Origin: Xenorhabdus mauleonii
GTDB lineage: Bacteria > Pseudomonadota > Gammaproteobacteria > Enterobacterales > Enterobacteriaceae
Direction: 5' to 3'
Assembly: GCF_900113945.1 (NCBI RefSeq)
Contig: NZ_FORG01000018.1
Span: 23,251 to 87,250 of the forward strand
DNA: 64,000 nucleotides
Shown: positions 49,147 through 58,198 of the stretch, in pieces
How positions within the stretch are numbered: position 1 is the first letter of the stretch
How the letters are laid out: each line of letters begins with the position of its first letter
Position numbers and translations under genes: made by a program
Notes under the pieces: model-generated
The model's database searches: none
The model's input: the letters and a program-made list of their open reading frames with translations, nothing else
What the model was told of the DNA's origin: nothing

Positions 49147-50195
49147 TATCGTGTTCTCCTTAATTCGGCATACAGTAAATACATTAAATAAACGCCACCT
49201 ATGACAGCAGTAATGACGCCCACGGGTAAACGGGTCGAAGTTGGCAACATCAAGGTAATTAAATCAGAAGCCAGCATGAGCAAAGCACCCACCAGCGCAG
49301 TACAAAACAGGGCTGCGCCTGTGTTTCGAACTAAACGTCTGGCAATTTGTGGAGCGGATAAAGCAACGAATGCAACAGGCCCTACAACCAATACCGACAT
49401 GGTAGCGAAAACCACGGCTAATAATATGCTGGCAATCTGGATAAGGCGTACTGGCACGCCCAGCGTATTGGCAACATCGTGGCCAAAATGGGTATAGTTC
49501 AATTGCCTGCCTAACCAAAATAAAATAGGTATAAACAACATCATCCCGCTGATCAGCGCCACATTTTGCCAGCTCTGGCTGGCAAGGCTGCCCCTTAGCA
49601 ACGATTGCAATTGTGCCGCCTGTTCAATACGAATATTTGAAGAAGCAAAATCGACAAAAGCCATGCATAGCGCGGCAATGGCAATACCCGAAATGATGAT
49701 CTTGTTAGCCCGCATATGACCAAAACCCGCACCATTGCCGAGATAAACCAATGACACTGCGAACAGGGAACCCAATAATGCTCCCAATGGAACGGGCAAG
49801 ACTTCAGGCCAAATAAACATTGCCATCACAATGCCAACTGCTGCGCCCCCATTCACGCCAATAATATCCGGGCTGCCCAGGGCATTGCGGGTTGTGAGCT
49901 GAAACAGGGAGCCAGAAAGAGCCAATGTTATTCCCGCACCAATTGCCACTAAAGCCCTTGGTAAACGAAGCTCCGTTAAGATAAATGCCTGATAAGGTGT
50001 TTCCATCAGTAGAAACGGATTATCCATCCCTTCTCTGCCCATCGCTAAGGACAAATAAAAAAGCACCGCAATTAACAGTAAAATAGAGAAAATGATCCTG
50101 ACAACCAAGCGTGAAGGCGCAATGAAAGTCGTCGCCCCCAGTTTGAGTGTTTTAATTTTGGTCGATGCCATTGATGGATTAATTAATGCCATCAT
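49146..50195 (-). CDS. Iron-siderophore ABC permease (FepG/FecD type)
   Basis: 349-residue BtuC-family permease with about nine or ten helices. Family motifs are ELRLPRALVAIGAGITLALSG, NALGSPDIIGVNGGAAVGI, and FVALSAPQIARRLVRNTG. LPVGVITAVIGGVYLMYLL stands near the C-terminus. Unlike FhuB it is a single half, pairing with the permease encoded directly upstream, which ends one base before this start. Confidence 0.93.
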   Translation of the reverse strand: MMALINPSMASTKIKTLKLGATTFIAPSRLVVRIIFSILLLIAVLFYLSLAMGREGMDNPFLLMETPYQAFILTELRLPRALVAIGAGITLALSGSLFQLTTRNALGSPDIIGVNGGAAVGIVMAMFIWPEVLPVPLGALLGSLFAVSLVYLGNGAGFGHMRANKIIISGIAIAALCMAFVDFASSNIRIEQAAQLQSLLRGSLASQSWQNVALISGMMLFIPILFWLGRQLNYTHFGHDVANTLGVPVRLIQIASILLAVVFATMSVLVVGPVAFVALSAPQIARRLVRNTGAALFCTALVGALLMLASDLITLMLPTSTRLPVGVITAVIGGVYLMYLLYAELRRTR

Positions 50196-51206
50196 TTATT
50201 CTTCCATTATTTTGTGAGAGCGGGTTTTCGCGACAAAATATAATAAAGGTGCGCCAATACTCGCGGTAATAATACCAACCATAATTTCTTCCGGAGCTAT
50301 CAGTAATCGGGCGACAATATCCGATATCAACAATAAACATGCTCCTGCAAACAAGCAGTAAGGCAATAACCAACGAAAATCACTTCCCACTAACGCCCGC
50401 ATTAAATGTGGCGCGGCCAAACCGACAAATGCAATCGGGCCAGCCATTGCCGTTGCACAGGCTGCAAGCATTGTTGCGCTCAGTAATGACAGTATTCGGG
50501 TTCGAGCAACGTTAGCGCCTAATGAACCCGCTATTCCCTCACCAAATACCATAACATTCAAGGGAGCTGCCAAGGAAAGCGCCAGTATCACTGCCACCAG
50601 CAAATAAGGGAGTAACAAGCTCACTTCATTTAATGACATTGCGCTTAATGAACCAATTGTCCAAAAACGATAAGTATCCAGCAGTTGTGAATTCAGCAGT
50701 ACGACTCCCTGTACTAATGCGAACAGGCAAGTATTGATAGCGGCTCCGGTTAACACCAATCTGGTAGGGTTAGTATTGCGCGCTCCCCCACAGAGCGAAT
50801 AAAACAAAAATGTGGATAAGCCTGCACCAATAAATGCTGTCCAGAACCGAGGCATTTCATCCAAAAAAGGAATAAAAGAGAAGCAAACAACAGTTGCCGA
50901 AGCCCCTGCATTAACTCCCAGCAAACCAGGATCACCCAACGGGTTGCGCAATAATCCTTGTGTTATAGCTCCTGATAGTGCCAAAGCAGCGCCCGCCATT
51001 AAACCAATCAAAGTACGTGACTCTCTGGAATTAATCACTAAATCATAATAACTGCCACCATCGCCCAACCAGTAATGCTGCCACACCGCAGAGAAAGGCA
51101 ATGATTTTGATCCCAGGCTTAGACTGGCGGCAGCACAAAGGCAAGTCAGCGCAATCATAAACACTAACCCAGAGATAAGAACGGTTCTCCGTTTAGAACT
51201 GTTCAT
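50196..51206 (-). CDS. Iron-siderophore ABC permease (FepD/FecC type)
   Basis: 336-residue permease of the same family (SRESRTLIGLMAGAALALSGAI, NPLGDPGLLGVNAGASATVV, IAFVGLAAPHLMRALVGSDFR). The start lies 14 bases inside the end of the binding-protein gene. Together the two permeases form the heterodimeric channel. Confidence 0.93.
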   Translation of the reverse strand: MNSSKRRTVLISGLVFMIALTCLCAAASLSLGSKSLPFSAVWQHYWLGDGGSYYDLVINSRESRTLIGLMAGAALALSGAITQGLLRNPLGDPGLLGVNAGASATVVCFSFIPFLDEMPRFWTAFIGAGLSTFLFYSLCGGARNTNPTRLVLTGAAINTCLFALVQGVVLLNSQLLDTYRFWTIGSLSAMSLNEVSLLLPYLLVAVILALSLAAPLNVMVFGEGIAGSLGANVARTRILSLLSATMLAACATAMAGPIAFVGLAAPHLMRALVGSDFRWLLPYCLFAGACLLLISDIVARLLIAPEEIMVGIITASIGAPLLYFVAKTRSHKIMEE

Positions 51207-52221
51207 GTTTTGCTATCTCCTGCTTCAGCAATGGCATAAATTTTGGTAATCCCCAACGTAAGCTGAGCGGTGAACCATAAGACATTGACATCACAATTGA
51301 TTGATCAGTCAACGGAATATACCCGCCCTGCCGAACAGCCCGGATAGATTGAAATAATGGCTGGGATTCTGTTTCCTTACGTTCTTTTTCGCTGCCATAC
51401 CATGTGACCAAGATATCGGCTCCATTAAGTAAGTCTGCATTTTCTAAACCAATATTGACGGAAAAATTGCCGAAAGGTGCCGTTAAAGCGTCAGCCATTG
51501 GAAGTAAAGACAAACCAAGATGAGTCAGGGTGTCCACTCGGGGATCATTTTTCACGTAAAGTGATAGGGTATTGCCCGTTTTTCCCGCTTTAATATAAGC
51601 GAAACGATAACGGGAAATATCAGGAATAGTGCTGCCTGTTTGCGTCAGTAAGTTACCCAATTCCGCAATCAATTTTTCCCCTTGTTCGGTTTTGCCCAAT
51701 GCTTGTGCAACCAATGCAATTTGTTGCCTTGGCGTTGTTTGCCACGGCTTTTCTGGGTAAGCCACTACGGGGACAAAATGAGACAAATGATTGTAATTTT
51801 CCCGCGTAATGCCTGATTGGGTTGCTAAGATTAAATCTGGTTTTAAGCTGATAATCTTTTCAACATCCAATTCTGGGTACATTTCAACAATAGCAGGCAG
51901 TTTTTCACCACGACGCTCTATTTCTTCCCTGAACCAAGGTAAATATCCCTCTGCATCCCCACCCCAACGATGGGATTCAATGCCGACAGGAATAACGCCC
52001 AAATCCAGTAAAATATCTTCTGTACCGGTTCCCAGCGCCACAATCCGTTGCGGCGGTTGGTTTATCACCGCCGTACCCAGCTCGGTGGTGATGATTTTGG
52101 GATAGCCTGCCATATTCGCTGGCTGGATGTTTTTAGCTGTGGGCTTATCACAACCTGCCAACAAACTTGCCAAAAGTAGCAACGGTACGGCGATCAGTAT
52201 CTTGCAACGTCTCAAATTCAT
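51193..52221 (-). CDS. Iron-siderophore binding protein, predicted lipoprotein
   Basis: 342-residue class III (FepB/FecB-like) solute-binding protein. The signal sequence ends in lipobox LLAGC (Cys24), so the protein is probably lipid-anchored; E. coli FepB and FhuD are soluble. The residue after the cysteine is Asp, the known signal that keeps lipoproteins in the inner membrane. The body shows the usual helical-backbone pattern (RIVALGTGTEDILLDLGVIPVGI, DVEKIISLKPDLILATQ, ADILVTWYGS). It lies 65 bases after the receptor gene in the same operon. Confidence 0.91.
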   Translation of the reverse strand: MNLRRCKILIAVPLLLLASLLAGCDKPTAKNIQPANMAGYPKIITTELGTAVINQPPQRIVALGTGTEDILLDLGVIPVGIESHRWGGDAEGYLPWFREEIERRGEKLPAIVEMYPELDVEKIISLKPDLILATQSGITRENYNHLSHFVPVVAYPEKPWQTTPRQQIALVAQALGKTEQGEKLIAELGNLLTQTGSTIPDISRYRFAYIKAGKTGNTLSLYVKNDPRVDTLTHLGLSLLPMADALTAPFGNFSVNIGLENADLLNGADILVTWYGSEKERKETESQPLFQSIRAVRQGGYIPLTDQSIVMSMSYGSPLSLRWGLPKFMPLLKQEIAKHEQF

Positions 52222-52286
52222 TGCTGATTACCCTTTACTGCTTGTTGTCAAATGGATAAAAATACATTCTCACCGCCCGTGTGGAG

Positions 52287-54521
52287 TTAGAACTTGTAAC
52301 GCAAAGTTGCTTCTACGTTACGTGGCTCACCGTAGTAATACTGGGTATAAGAACCATATGACGTGTAGTATTTCTTATCGAACAGGTTATTCAGATTCAC
52401 GCTTAAAGAGAGATCCGGCGTGAATTGATAACGCCCCATCAGATTAACCGTCGCAAAGCTTCTCTGACCATCTTGGCGCATTTTTCCATCAGGCCCCTTA
52501 AGTTCATAAACCGTTTTGTCTTGCCAGTTAATACCTCCACCTAACGTCAAATCACTCATCACGCCAGGCAGGGTGTAAGTTGTGAAGAGTTTAAATAAGC
52601 GATTTGGATCTTCCGTGTTGGTGCGTTTACCACCGGGCATGGTGGCTCTGAACTGGGTATAACCCGCATAAATACGCCAATCATCAGTAATCTGGCCACT
52701 TATTTCAGCTTCAAAGCCACGGGTTTTTACCCCGTTGATTGCAGTATAAACCCTGGAATCCTTTGGTATTTCGGGAGCTTTAGGTTTTCCCGACTTATCT
52801 TCACTTGTGTAGTTATCCTGACGGATTTCAAAAATGGCCAATGAATAATCAATGCCATTATCCAAGGCTACACCCTTCAGCCCCAGTTCATAGTTTTCGC
52901 CTGTGACTGGTTTCAAGAGTTGGTTATTGCGGCTAATACGACTTTCTGGATCAAAAATTTTGGTATAGCTACCATAAACAGAAAAGTCCGGAGTGATGTT
53001 ATAAATCAGTCCACCGTATGGCATAAATTCATGTTTATAATCTGCATTCTGTGGTGTTCCAAAATTATCACCACGCGTCTTCCAACTGGTAATACGTCCA
53101 CCCAGAATCAGTGTTAAAGGATCTGCCAGAGAAAGCTGAGTAACCGCATAACCCGCAGTTTGTTCGATATAACCATCGGATCCCGTATTTCTCGTTTTGC
53201 TCCATGTTGGCTCAGCATAACCCCAAGAAGGGTTTGTAAAATCACCTAATTGATATTTATCTTTATTACAATGAAATTTAGGCGTCATACATGAAGCCTG
53301 ATAATAATCATTTTTGAAGTTCTGCTTTTGATAATTCAGACCAAAGCTGGCGTGATGTTTACGCCCTAACAGTTCATAATGACCATTGGCTTGTAAATCG
53401 ATATTGCGTTGACGACGTTTCCCATCAATTAACGTGATACTGCCCGGGTACATTCCCACATTCGTTACGCGATCTGGGAACCCTGTTGCCCACAGGAGTT
53501 TTTGATCAAGGGTGTTGTTGTCATAGGTAAATGTCCCTTTTACATTCCAGCCATTGTCGAAATTATGTTGCAGGCTGGCAAACGTTGAAAATGAACGGAC
53601 TTTAGAGAATGCCCAGTCAGGCGCGTAACTATTACTGCGCTTGTAATCGGTTTTACTGCCATCGCTGAAGTAAATGGGCAATCCGCCAAACATTCCGCCA
53701 CGAGTATGATTAACTTGATAATCACTGCCAATGGTCAACAAGGTATTTTCAGTCAAGTCCGCTTCAAGAATGCCGTAAAAAGGGTATTTTTCATGTTTAT
53801 CACGATCGATAAATGAATTGGAGCGCTCATAAGCCGTGACAAAACGCCCTCTGACTGTACCGTTTTCATTTAACGGGCCAGACAAATCAACCCCCGTTCG
53901 CCATTTATCCCAAGATCCTCCCCCTAAAATGGCTTCACCCCGAAAATCACGGGTTGGACGTTTACGGATGACATTAATCGCTGCCGATGGTGTGCCCGGC
54001 CCGACCATCAACCCCGCAGCCCCACGAACAACTTCAAGACGATCAATAATGAAGGTGTCCAGCAGATTATCGCCATAGTTAAAACGGATATCATAAAAAG
54101 TCGGTACGCCATCGCGCAGCATGTTTCTGATACTTATTCCTCTTGAAGTGAAGGTGAAACGATCACTGTCAGCCTGACGGACTGTCATCCCTGTAATGCT
54201 GTCAATCGCGCTTGTAACACTATTCAGGTTCTCATCGACCATACGCTGCTTAGTCATCACGCTGACGCTTTGTGGTGTCTCACGTGCAGATAAATTCAAT
54301 CCTGTCGAGGTCACCATTGATGTCGTGTTATACATGCCGGTATCTTCCGTGACACCTTCACGCTCTGATGAAATCGGTTTTGCCGTTACGACAATTTTAT
54401 CTTCCTTTCCTTGTGCTTCTGCTGCCACAGCCACACTGTTTCCTGCCAAAATCAGCGGGACTATTAAAGAAAGCACAGTTCTTTTGGTTAAATGATTTGT
54501 TTGCAAAATTGGATTGTTCAC
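52287..54521 (-). CDS. TonB-dependent ferric hydroxamate receptor (FhuE/FauA type)
   Basis: Outer-membrane siderophore receptor of about 744 residues. I choose the GTG at 54521 (MNNPILQTNHLTKRTVLS); a TTG at 54542 is possible. The signal peptide ends near VAVAAEA, the TonB box is likely EDKIVVTA, and the plug domain contains SARETPQSVSVMTKQRM and RLEVVRGAAGLMVGPGTPSAAINVIRKRP. The barrel ends YYYGEPRNVEATLRYKF with C-terminal Phe. Receptors of this wording serve alcaligin, coprogen or similar hydroxamates, which fits the biosynthetic genes on both sides. It presumably recovers the cluster's own product. Confidence 0.9.
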   Translation of the reverse strand: MNNPILQTNHLTKRTVLSLIVPLILAGNSVAVAAEAQGKEDKIVVTAKPISSEREGVTEDTGMYNTTSMVTSTGLNLSARETPQSVSVMTKQRMVDENLNSVTSAIDSITGMTVRQADSDRFTFTSRGISIRNMLRDGVPTFYDIRFNYGDNLLDTFIIDRLEVVRGAAGLMVGPGTPSAAINVIRKRPTRDFRGEAILGGGSWDKWRTGVDLSGPLNENGTVRGRFVTAYERSNSFIDRDKHEKYPFYGILEADLTENTLLTIGSDYQVNHTRGGMFGGLPIYFSDGSKTDYKRSNSYAPDWAFSKVRSFSTFASLQHNFDNGWNVKGTFTYDNNTLDQKLLWATGFPDRVTNVGMYPGSITLIDGKRRQRNIDLQANGHYELLGRKHHASFGLNYQKQNFKNDYYQASCMTPKFHCNKDKYQLGDFTNPSWGYAEPTWSKTRNTGSDGYIEQTAGYAVTQLSLADPLTLILGGRITSWKTRGDNFGTPQNADYKHEFMPYGGLIYNITPDFSVYGSYTKIFDPESRISRNNQLLKPVTGENYELGLKGVALDNGIDYSLAIFEIRQDNYTSEDKSGKPKAPEIPKDSRVYTAINGVKTRGFEAEISGQITDDWRIYAGYTQFRATMPGGKRTNTEDPNRLFKLFTTYTLPGVMSDLTLGGGINWQDKTVYELKGPDGKMRQDGQRSFATVNLMGRYQFTPDLSLSVNLNNLFDKKYYTSYGSYTQYYYGEPRNVEATLRYKF

Positions 54522-54589
54522 TCTTTTAATTCCCGTTACCAAAATGATTTATTGTTATGTTTACTTCCATCTCTCAACATCTATCTGTT

Positions 54590-56410
54590 TCAACACCGCT
54601 CTGTTTCAACAACAGAATACTTCTTGCGCAAAATATGAAGTGGATTTACCAATGTTCCGGCAAATTTCAGGTTCTTTTCTCGATCATCAAGATCAATCAT
54701 CTGTTGGTTATTCGCCATTTGCAGACGATTCAAACACGTCCGCACAAAATCGTGCTTGAATAGATCAAACTTGCGGAATTTTTCTATCTGATGCAGATGT
54801 TGTGATTGATAACGATGGACACACTGGGCAACCAATTCCCAAAAACATGTTTCTGGCAGTGCTGAGTGCTTTTGCAACAATGGAGTCAAATAACGGAAGA
54901 AACAATCAAAAATATCGAGGAAGATATAGTTGATTTTCATCTCATCCTTGATGGAGACATGAAGAAAATTAATTTCTTCCGGAAGTTGAAGTTCGCCATT
55001 TAAAATAGCGATCTCTTCACCAATGTCTTTCATCAGCATTTTTACCGGTACATTATTTTCCAGTACCAACATTAAGTTTTCACCATGCGGCATGAAGACT
55101 AAATCGTAAGTGAAAAAAGAACGCAGCAACGGAGAAAGATAAGCATCTAAATAACGGGATATCCAATCTTCGGCACTCAAACCTGAGTCTTGAATCAAAG
55201 CAGCAACAAGTGAATCCCCTTCTCGATCGATATGCAGTAATGACGCCATTGTCATCAGACGCTGATTATCTTTCAGGATTGTCATTGGGCTTTCACGCCA
55301 TAATGCTGACAACATTTTTTTGTGGGGATTATCTTTTTTGATGGCAGATTCAAAATAGTGATTGAAGTAACCAACTGCGGCACGTTCTTTCAAGATCGTA
55401 AATCCTTTTTCTTGAAAAAATTCGTCAGATTCAACTAAGTTACCAAGCCATTCATTGATTTGTGGCGTTGTTACCATACTGTGTGGATCAAGCCCGCGCA
55501 TGAACCCCATATTCAGCACTGACAATGCCGTTTTTACATAATTTTTCTTAGGTTGGCTGATATTGAATAAGGTACGAATAGATTGTTGAGCTAAATAGCG
55601 ATCGTGGCCTTCCCCAAGATAAACAATATGCTGTTTAGCAATGTCTGCTGCAAAACTCATGGTAATGCGGTGTTTCCATTGCCAAGGGTGTAAAGGCATC
55701 AGGTAATAATCTGACCAAGTTAATCCCAATGACTTCATTTTTCGTTTAAATTGAGCAAGCAAAAATGCTTCTAATTCTTCAGTCACTAACTGTGCATAAG
55801 AAAGCGAAGATAATGTAGAAAAAACTGCTTTATCCCGATGTACGGCAATCCAAATCAACGTCACGGGATGCGCGCTCTCCGGCGCATACTCTAAATAGTC
55901 ATCGGCATCAAAGCCAATGCGGCCATTATTAGCAATAAAGACAGGATGCCCTTCATTCATTGCGGTTTCCACCGTCTGATAATCTGCTTGAGTCAAATCC
56001 TGTGCAGTCAGTCGGTTATTGCCATATTTAAAAGCATGACCATAAAGTGTGCTGGATATTTCATCGAGATAAATAGGGAATAATTTCTCAGAAATACCTA
56101 GCAGTGGCTGTAATTCAATAATCAGCTCAAGCGCATCTAAAGATTGTTGTTGGTGATGGTGGAATTTAGATATAGACGCAGCGTCAATATCTAAATGATC
56201 AAGCTGATAATCCCGAGCCTGAAAATGGTATTGATATTTATCGATCTCAATACAATAAGAGTGTTCATCTTTATTGCGTACTGGATTGAGGAGTTTCTCG
56301 TGGCAAAGTTCACGTAATATTTTTGCTGTAAGATGGCGATTGGCGTATAACCAGTTTTCCATTGTTAAATGGGAAACTTCATGACCTAAATTGGAAATCA
56401 ACGAATACAT
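54590..56410 (-). CDS. Free-standing IucA/IucC-type (NIS) siderophore synthetase
   Basis: A 606-residue NRPS-independent siderophore synthetase that uses ATP to join carboxylate and amine or hydroxylamine units. It shows EGHPVFIANNGRIGFD (153-168), LHPWQWKHR (240-248), QQSIRTLFN (275-283) and MPHGENLMLVLENN. All are nearly the same as in the synthetase half of the fused protein at 43030-45444, and the similarity runs along the whole length. Both appear to be the AlcC/DesD subfamily, so one is likely a diverged copy of the other. There is no acyltransferase domain. It starts the operon that continues with the receptor and transporter, 47 bases upstream of them, and has a Fur-like dyad 163 bases before its start. 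Confidence 0.9.
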   Translation of the reverse strand: MYSLISNLGHEVSHLTMENWLYANRHLTAKILRELCHEKLLNPVRNKDEHSYCIEIDKYQYHFQARDYQLDHLDIDAASISKFHHHQQQSLDALELIIELQPLLGISEKLFPIYLDEISSTLYGHAFKYGNNRLTAQDLTQADYQTVETAMNEGHPVFIANNGRIGFDADDYLEYAPESAHPVTLIWIAVHRDKAVFSTLSSLSYAQLVTEELEAFLLAQFKRKMKSLGLTWSDYYLMPLHPWQWKHRITMSFAADIAKQHIVYLGEGHDRYLAQQSIRTLFNISQPKKNYVKTALSVLNMGFMRGLDPHSMVTTPQINEWLGNLVESDEFFQEKGFTILKERAAVGYFNHYFESAIKKDNPHKKMLSALWRESPMTILKDNQRLMTMASLLHIDREGDSLVAALIQDSGLSAEDWISRYLDAYLSPLLRSFFTYDLVFMPHGENLMLVLENNVPVKMLMKDIGEEIAILNGELQLPEEINFLHVSIKDEMKINYIFLDIFDCFFRYLTPLLQKHSALPETCFWELVAQCVHRYQSQHLHQIEKFRKFDLFKHDFVRTCLNRLQMANNQQMIDLDDREKNLKFAGTLVNPLHILRKKYSVVETERC

Positions 56411-56572
56411 TTAATAAAGCCCTTCATTCATATCCCGGACCACCTGTTTTCAGATGAAAACCTGATTAACAGGGTGATACATATTTATACAAATATCTGG
56501 ATATCACTATCCATGTTATGGGTATCAGCTCTGGCTCACCAAAAATCACAGTCTTTCTTTTTTATTTTCGTG

Positions 56573-56591
56573 AATGATAATTAAAATCATT
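56573..56591. promoter_or_regulatory. Putative Fur box upstream of the free-standing synthetase
   Basis: AATGATAATTAAAATCATT is a 19-base sequence with a perfect 6-bp dyad (AATGAT and ATCATT) and the core GATAAT repeat typical of Fur operators. It lies 163 bases upstream of the synthetase start. Confidence 0.55.
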
Positions 56592-56829
56592 ACTATTAAC
56601 AACCAAAAAAGCAGATTATTAAGTAAATAAATTGACCACATATTTACGAAGGGAATGTAATAATTAACAGGCTATAAATGACCTGAATTTTAAATATTCC
56701 ATTTAAAATTCAGGGTAATTAAAAACAGTTACATGAAGTGATTTCAATTTGAAATAATAACTAGCTTATTTATTTCGCTTGATAAAACAATTTCATCTTG
56801 GAAATAAAAATAGTCTTAATCTATTTATG

Positions 56830-56870
56830 GATAAATAAAGGCCCTGGCTACTTAGCCAGGGCCTTATTAA
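56830..56870 (-). terminator. Terminator of yfiF
   Basis: A 12-bp perfect stem (AAGGCCCTGGCT at 56838-56849 with AGCCAGGGCCTT at 56854-56865) with a 4-base loop; on the minus strand it is followed by TATTTATCC. It closes yfiF. The remaining DNA between here and 56411 shows nothing but the Fur-like site. Confidence 0.8.
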
Positions 56871-56953
56871 TACCAGTAATTGAACTATCTTGTTCTATAT
56901 TCAAATCACTGACTTTAGCTATGCAGCAATTCAAATCTCATTAGATAGATAAA

Positions 56954-58063
56954 TTAAATGTTATTCTGACGCCACCATTCTGCCAGCAGAATTCCGGTCG
57001 CAACAGACACATTCAAACTTTCAACCCGGCCCGTCCCGCCAATGGAAAGGCGAATATCACCATCTTCCCAGATACTGTCGCTTAAGCCGTCACTTTCCTG
57101 CCCCAATACCAGAACCATTTTTTCCGGCAGTGTTGCTTGCGCCAATGCTGTGCTTCCCTTATGGCTTGATGTCGTCACAATGGTGTAGCCTGCATTGCGG
57201 AATTGATTTAACGTGCTGGTGAAGCCATCAGCATCAATAGCTTTAATGTGCTCTGCGCCACCTTCAGCAGTACGAACCGCAGCGCCTGACTCCAGCATTG
57301 CGCTATCCTGCAAAATAACGCCCTGTACACCAAAATGCGCACAGCTGCGCATGATTGCGCCAAGGTTATGCGGGTTACCGACGTTTTCCAATGCTAAAAC
57401 GCAGTCTTTCGCTGGAGCTTGCTGTAAATAAGTTTCTGCATTCAGGCCGTTGCGTTTCTTGATCAGGAAGCATACGCCGCCATGATGTTCAGTACCGGAT
57501 GCTTTAGATAATTCTTCATCATCAACCACATGGTAAGCCTTGCGGTTTGCTGCCATCCATTTCAACGCATCACGAAAACGTGGAGTGATTGATTGGACAA
57601 ACCAAGCCCTGACAATGGCATCCGGACGATTTTGGAACATTGCCTGACATGCATTTTCACCATAAATACGGGTCTCTTCCAAACGCTGCCGGCGAAGTTG
57701 CTCAGGATCGATGTAGCTTTTCCCACTTATACCGCCATGATCTGGTGTCTGAGATTCACCCTCTGGCCGAGATACAATTTTCCAAGGGGAACGCTCACCG
57801 GAATGCCCGGAACGTTCATTGTCACGACGACGTTCACCTTGTTCGCGCCCTTTACCAAACGAACGTTTATTGTTGTTATTGCGATCACTGTTTTTATTAC
57901 GATCACTGTATTTATTGCGATCGCTGTTCTTATTGCGATCATCGTTTTTATTGCGATCATTATTTCTGCGGCGATCGCCGTCATTACGACTGTCGTTATT
58001 GTCCTCATTACGGACATACATGACTTTGACTTTGCCGTTTTTACCACTATAGGAATCGTTCAT
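56954..58063 (-). CDS. yfiF: SPOUT-family RNA methyltransferase YfiF
   Basis: Predicted tRNA/rRNA 2'-O-methyltransferase of the SpoU family; its target is not established. Of 369 residues, the N-terminal ~95 are disordered and rich in Asn, Asp, Arg and Lys, with five six-residue repeats at residues 36-65 ([30 protein letters not shown]). Then come a substrate-binding domain ([37 protein letters not shown]) and the SpoU catalytic domain ([52 protein letters not shown]). The ribosome site GGAG precedes the start. E. coli has trxC between yfiF and tapT; here it is missing and yfiF and tapT diverge over 135 bases. Confidence 0.93.
   Translation of the reverse strand: MNDSYSGKNGKVKVMYVRNEDNNDSRNDGDRRRNNDRNKNDDRNKNSDRNKYSDRNKNSDRNNNNKRSFGKGREQGERRRDNERSGHSGERSPWKIVSRPEGESQTPDHGGISGKSYIDPEQLRRQRLEETRIYGENACQAMFQNRPDAIVRAWFVQSITPRFRDALKWMAANRKAYHVVDDEELSKASGTEHHGGVCFLIKKRNGLNAETYLQQAPAKDCVLALENVGNPHNLGAIMRSCAHFGVQGVILQDSAMLESGAAVRTAEGGAEHIKAIDADGFTSTLNQFRNAGYTIVTTSSHKGSTALAQATLPEKMVLVLGQESDGLSDSIWEDGDIRLSIGGTGRVESLNVSVATGILLAEWWRQNNI
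57869..57958 (-). repeat. 18-base tandem repeat inside yfiF
   Basis: Five consecutive 18-base units, imperfect, encoding the D-R-N-K-N-S type repeat of residues 36-65 of YfiF. The count is likely to vary between strains by slippage in multiples of six residues without changing the frame. Confidence 0.8.
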
Positions 58064-58198
58064 TTATTTCTCCAACTGCGCTATGGCGCGAAGATTACCC
58101 GATGTGCGCGCCCGAAGCTACCTCTGGCAACAACAATCTATTAAAATATCCGCTAATTTTTTTCCTGGCTTGATCCACGAACATGTTTGAGTTCTTAA

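Noticed and set aside
43030..56410. Calling the locus aerobactin (iucABCD)
   Set aside because: Both synthetase domains look like the same AlcC/DesD type, the acyltransferase is fused, and the nearby receptor is FhuE/FauA-like. The IutA-type receptor belongs to the separate fhuCDB unit.
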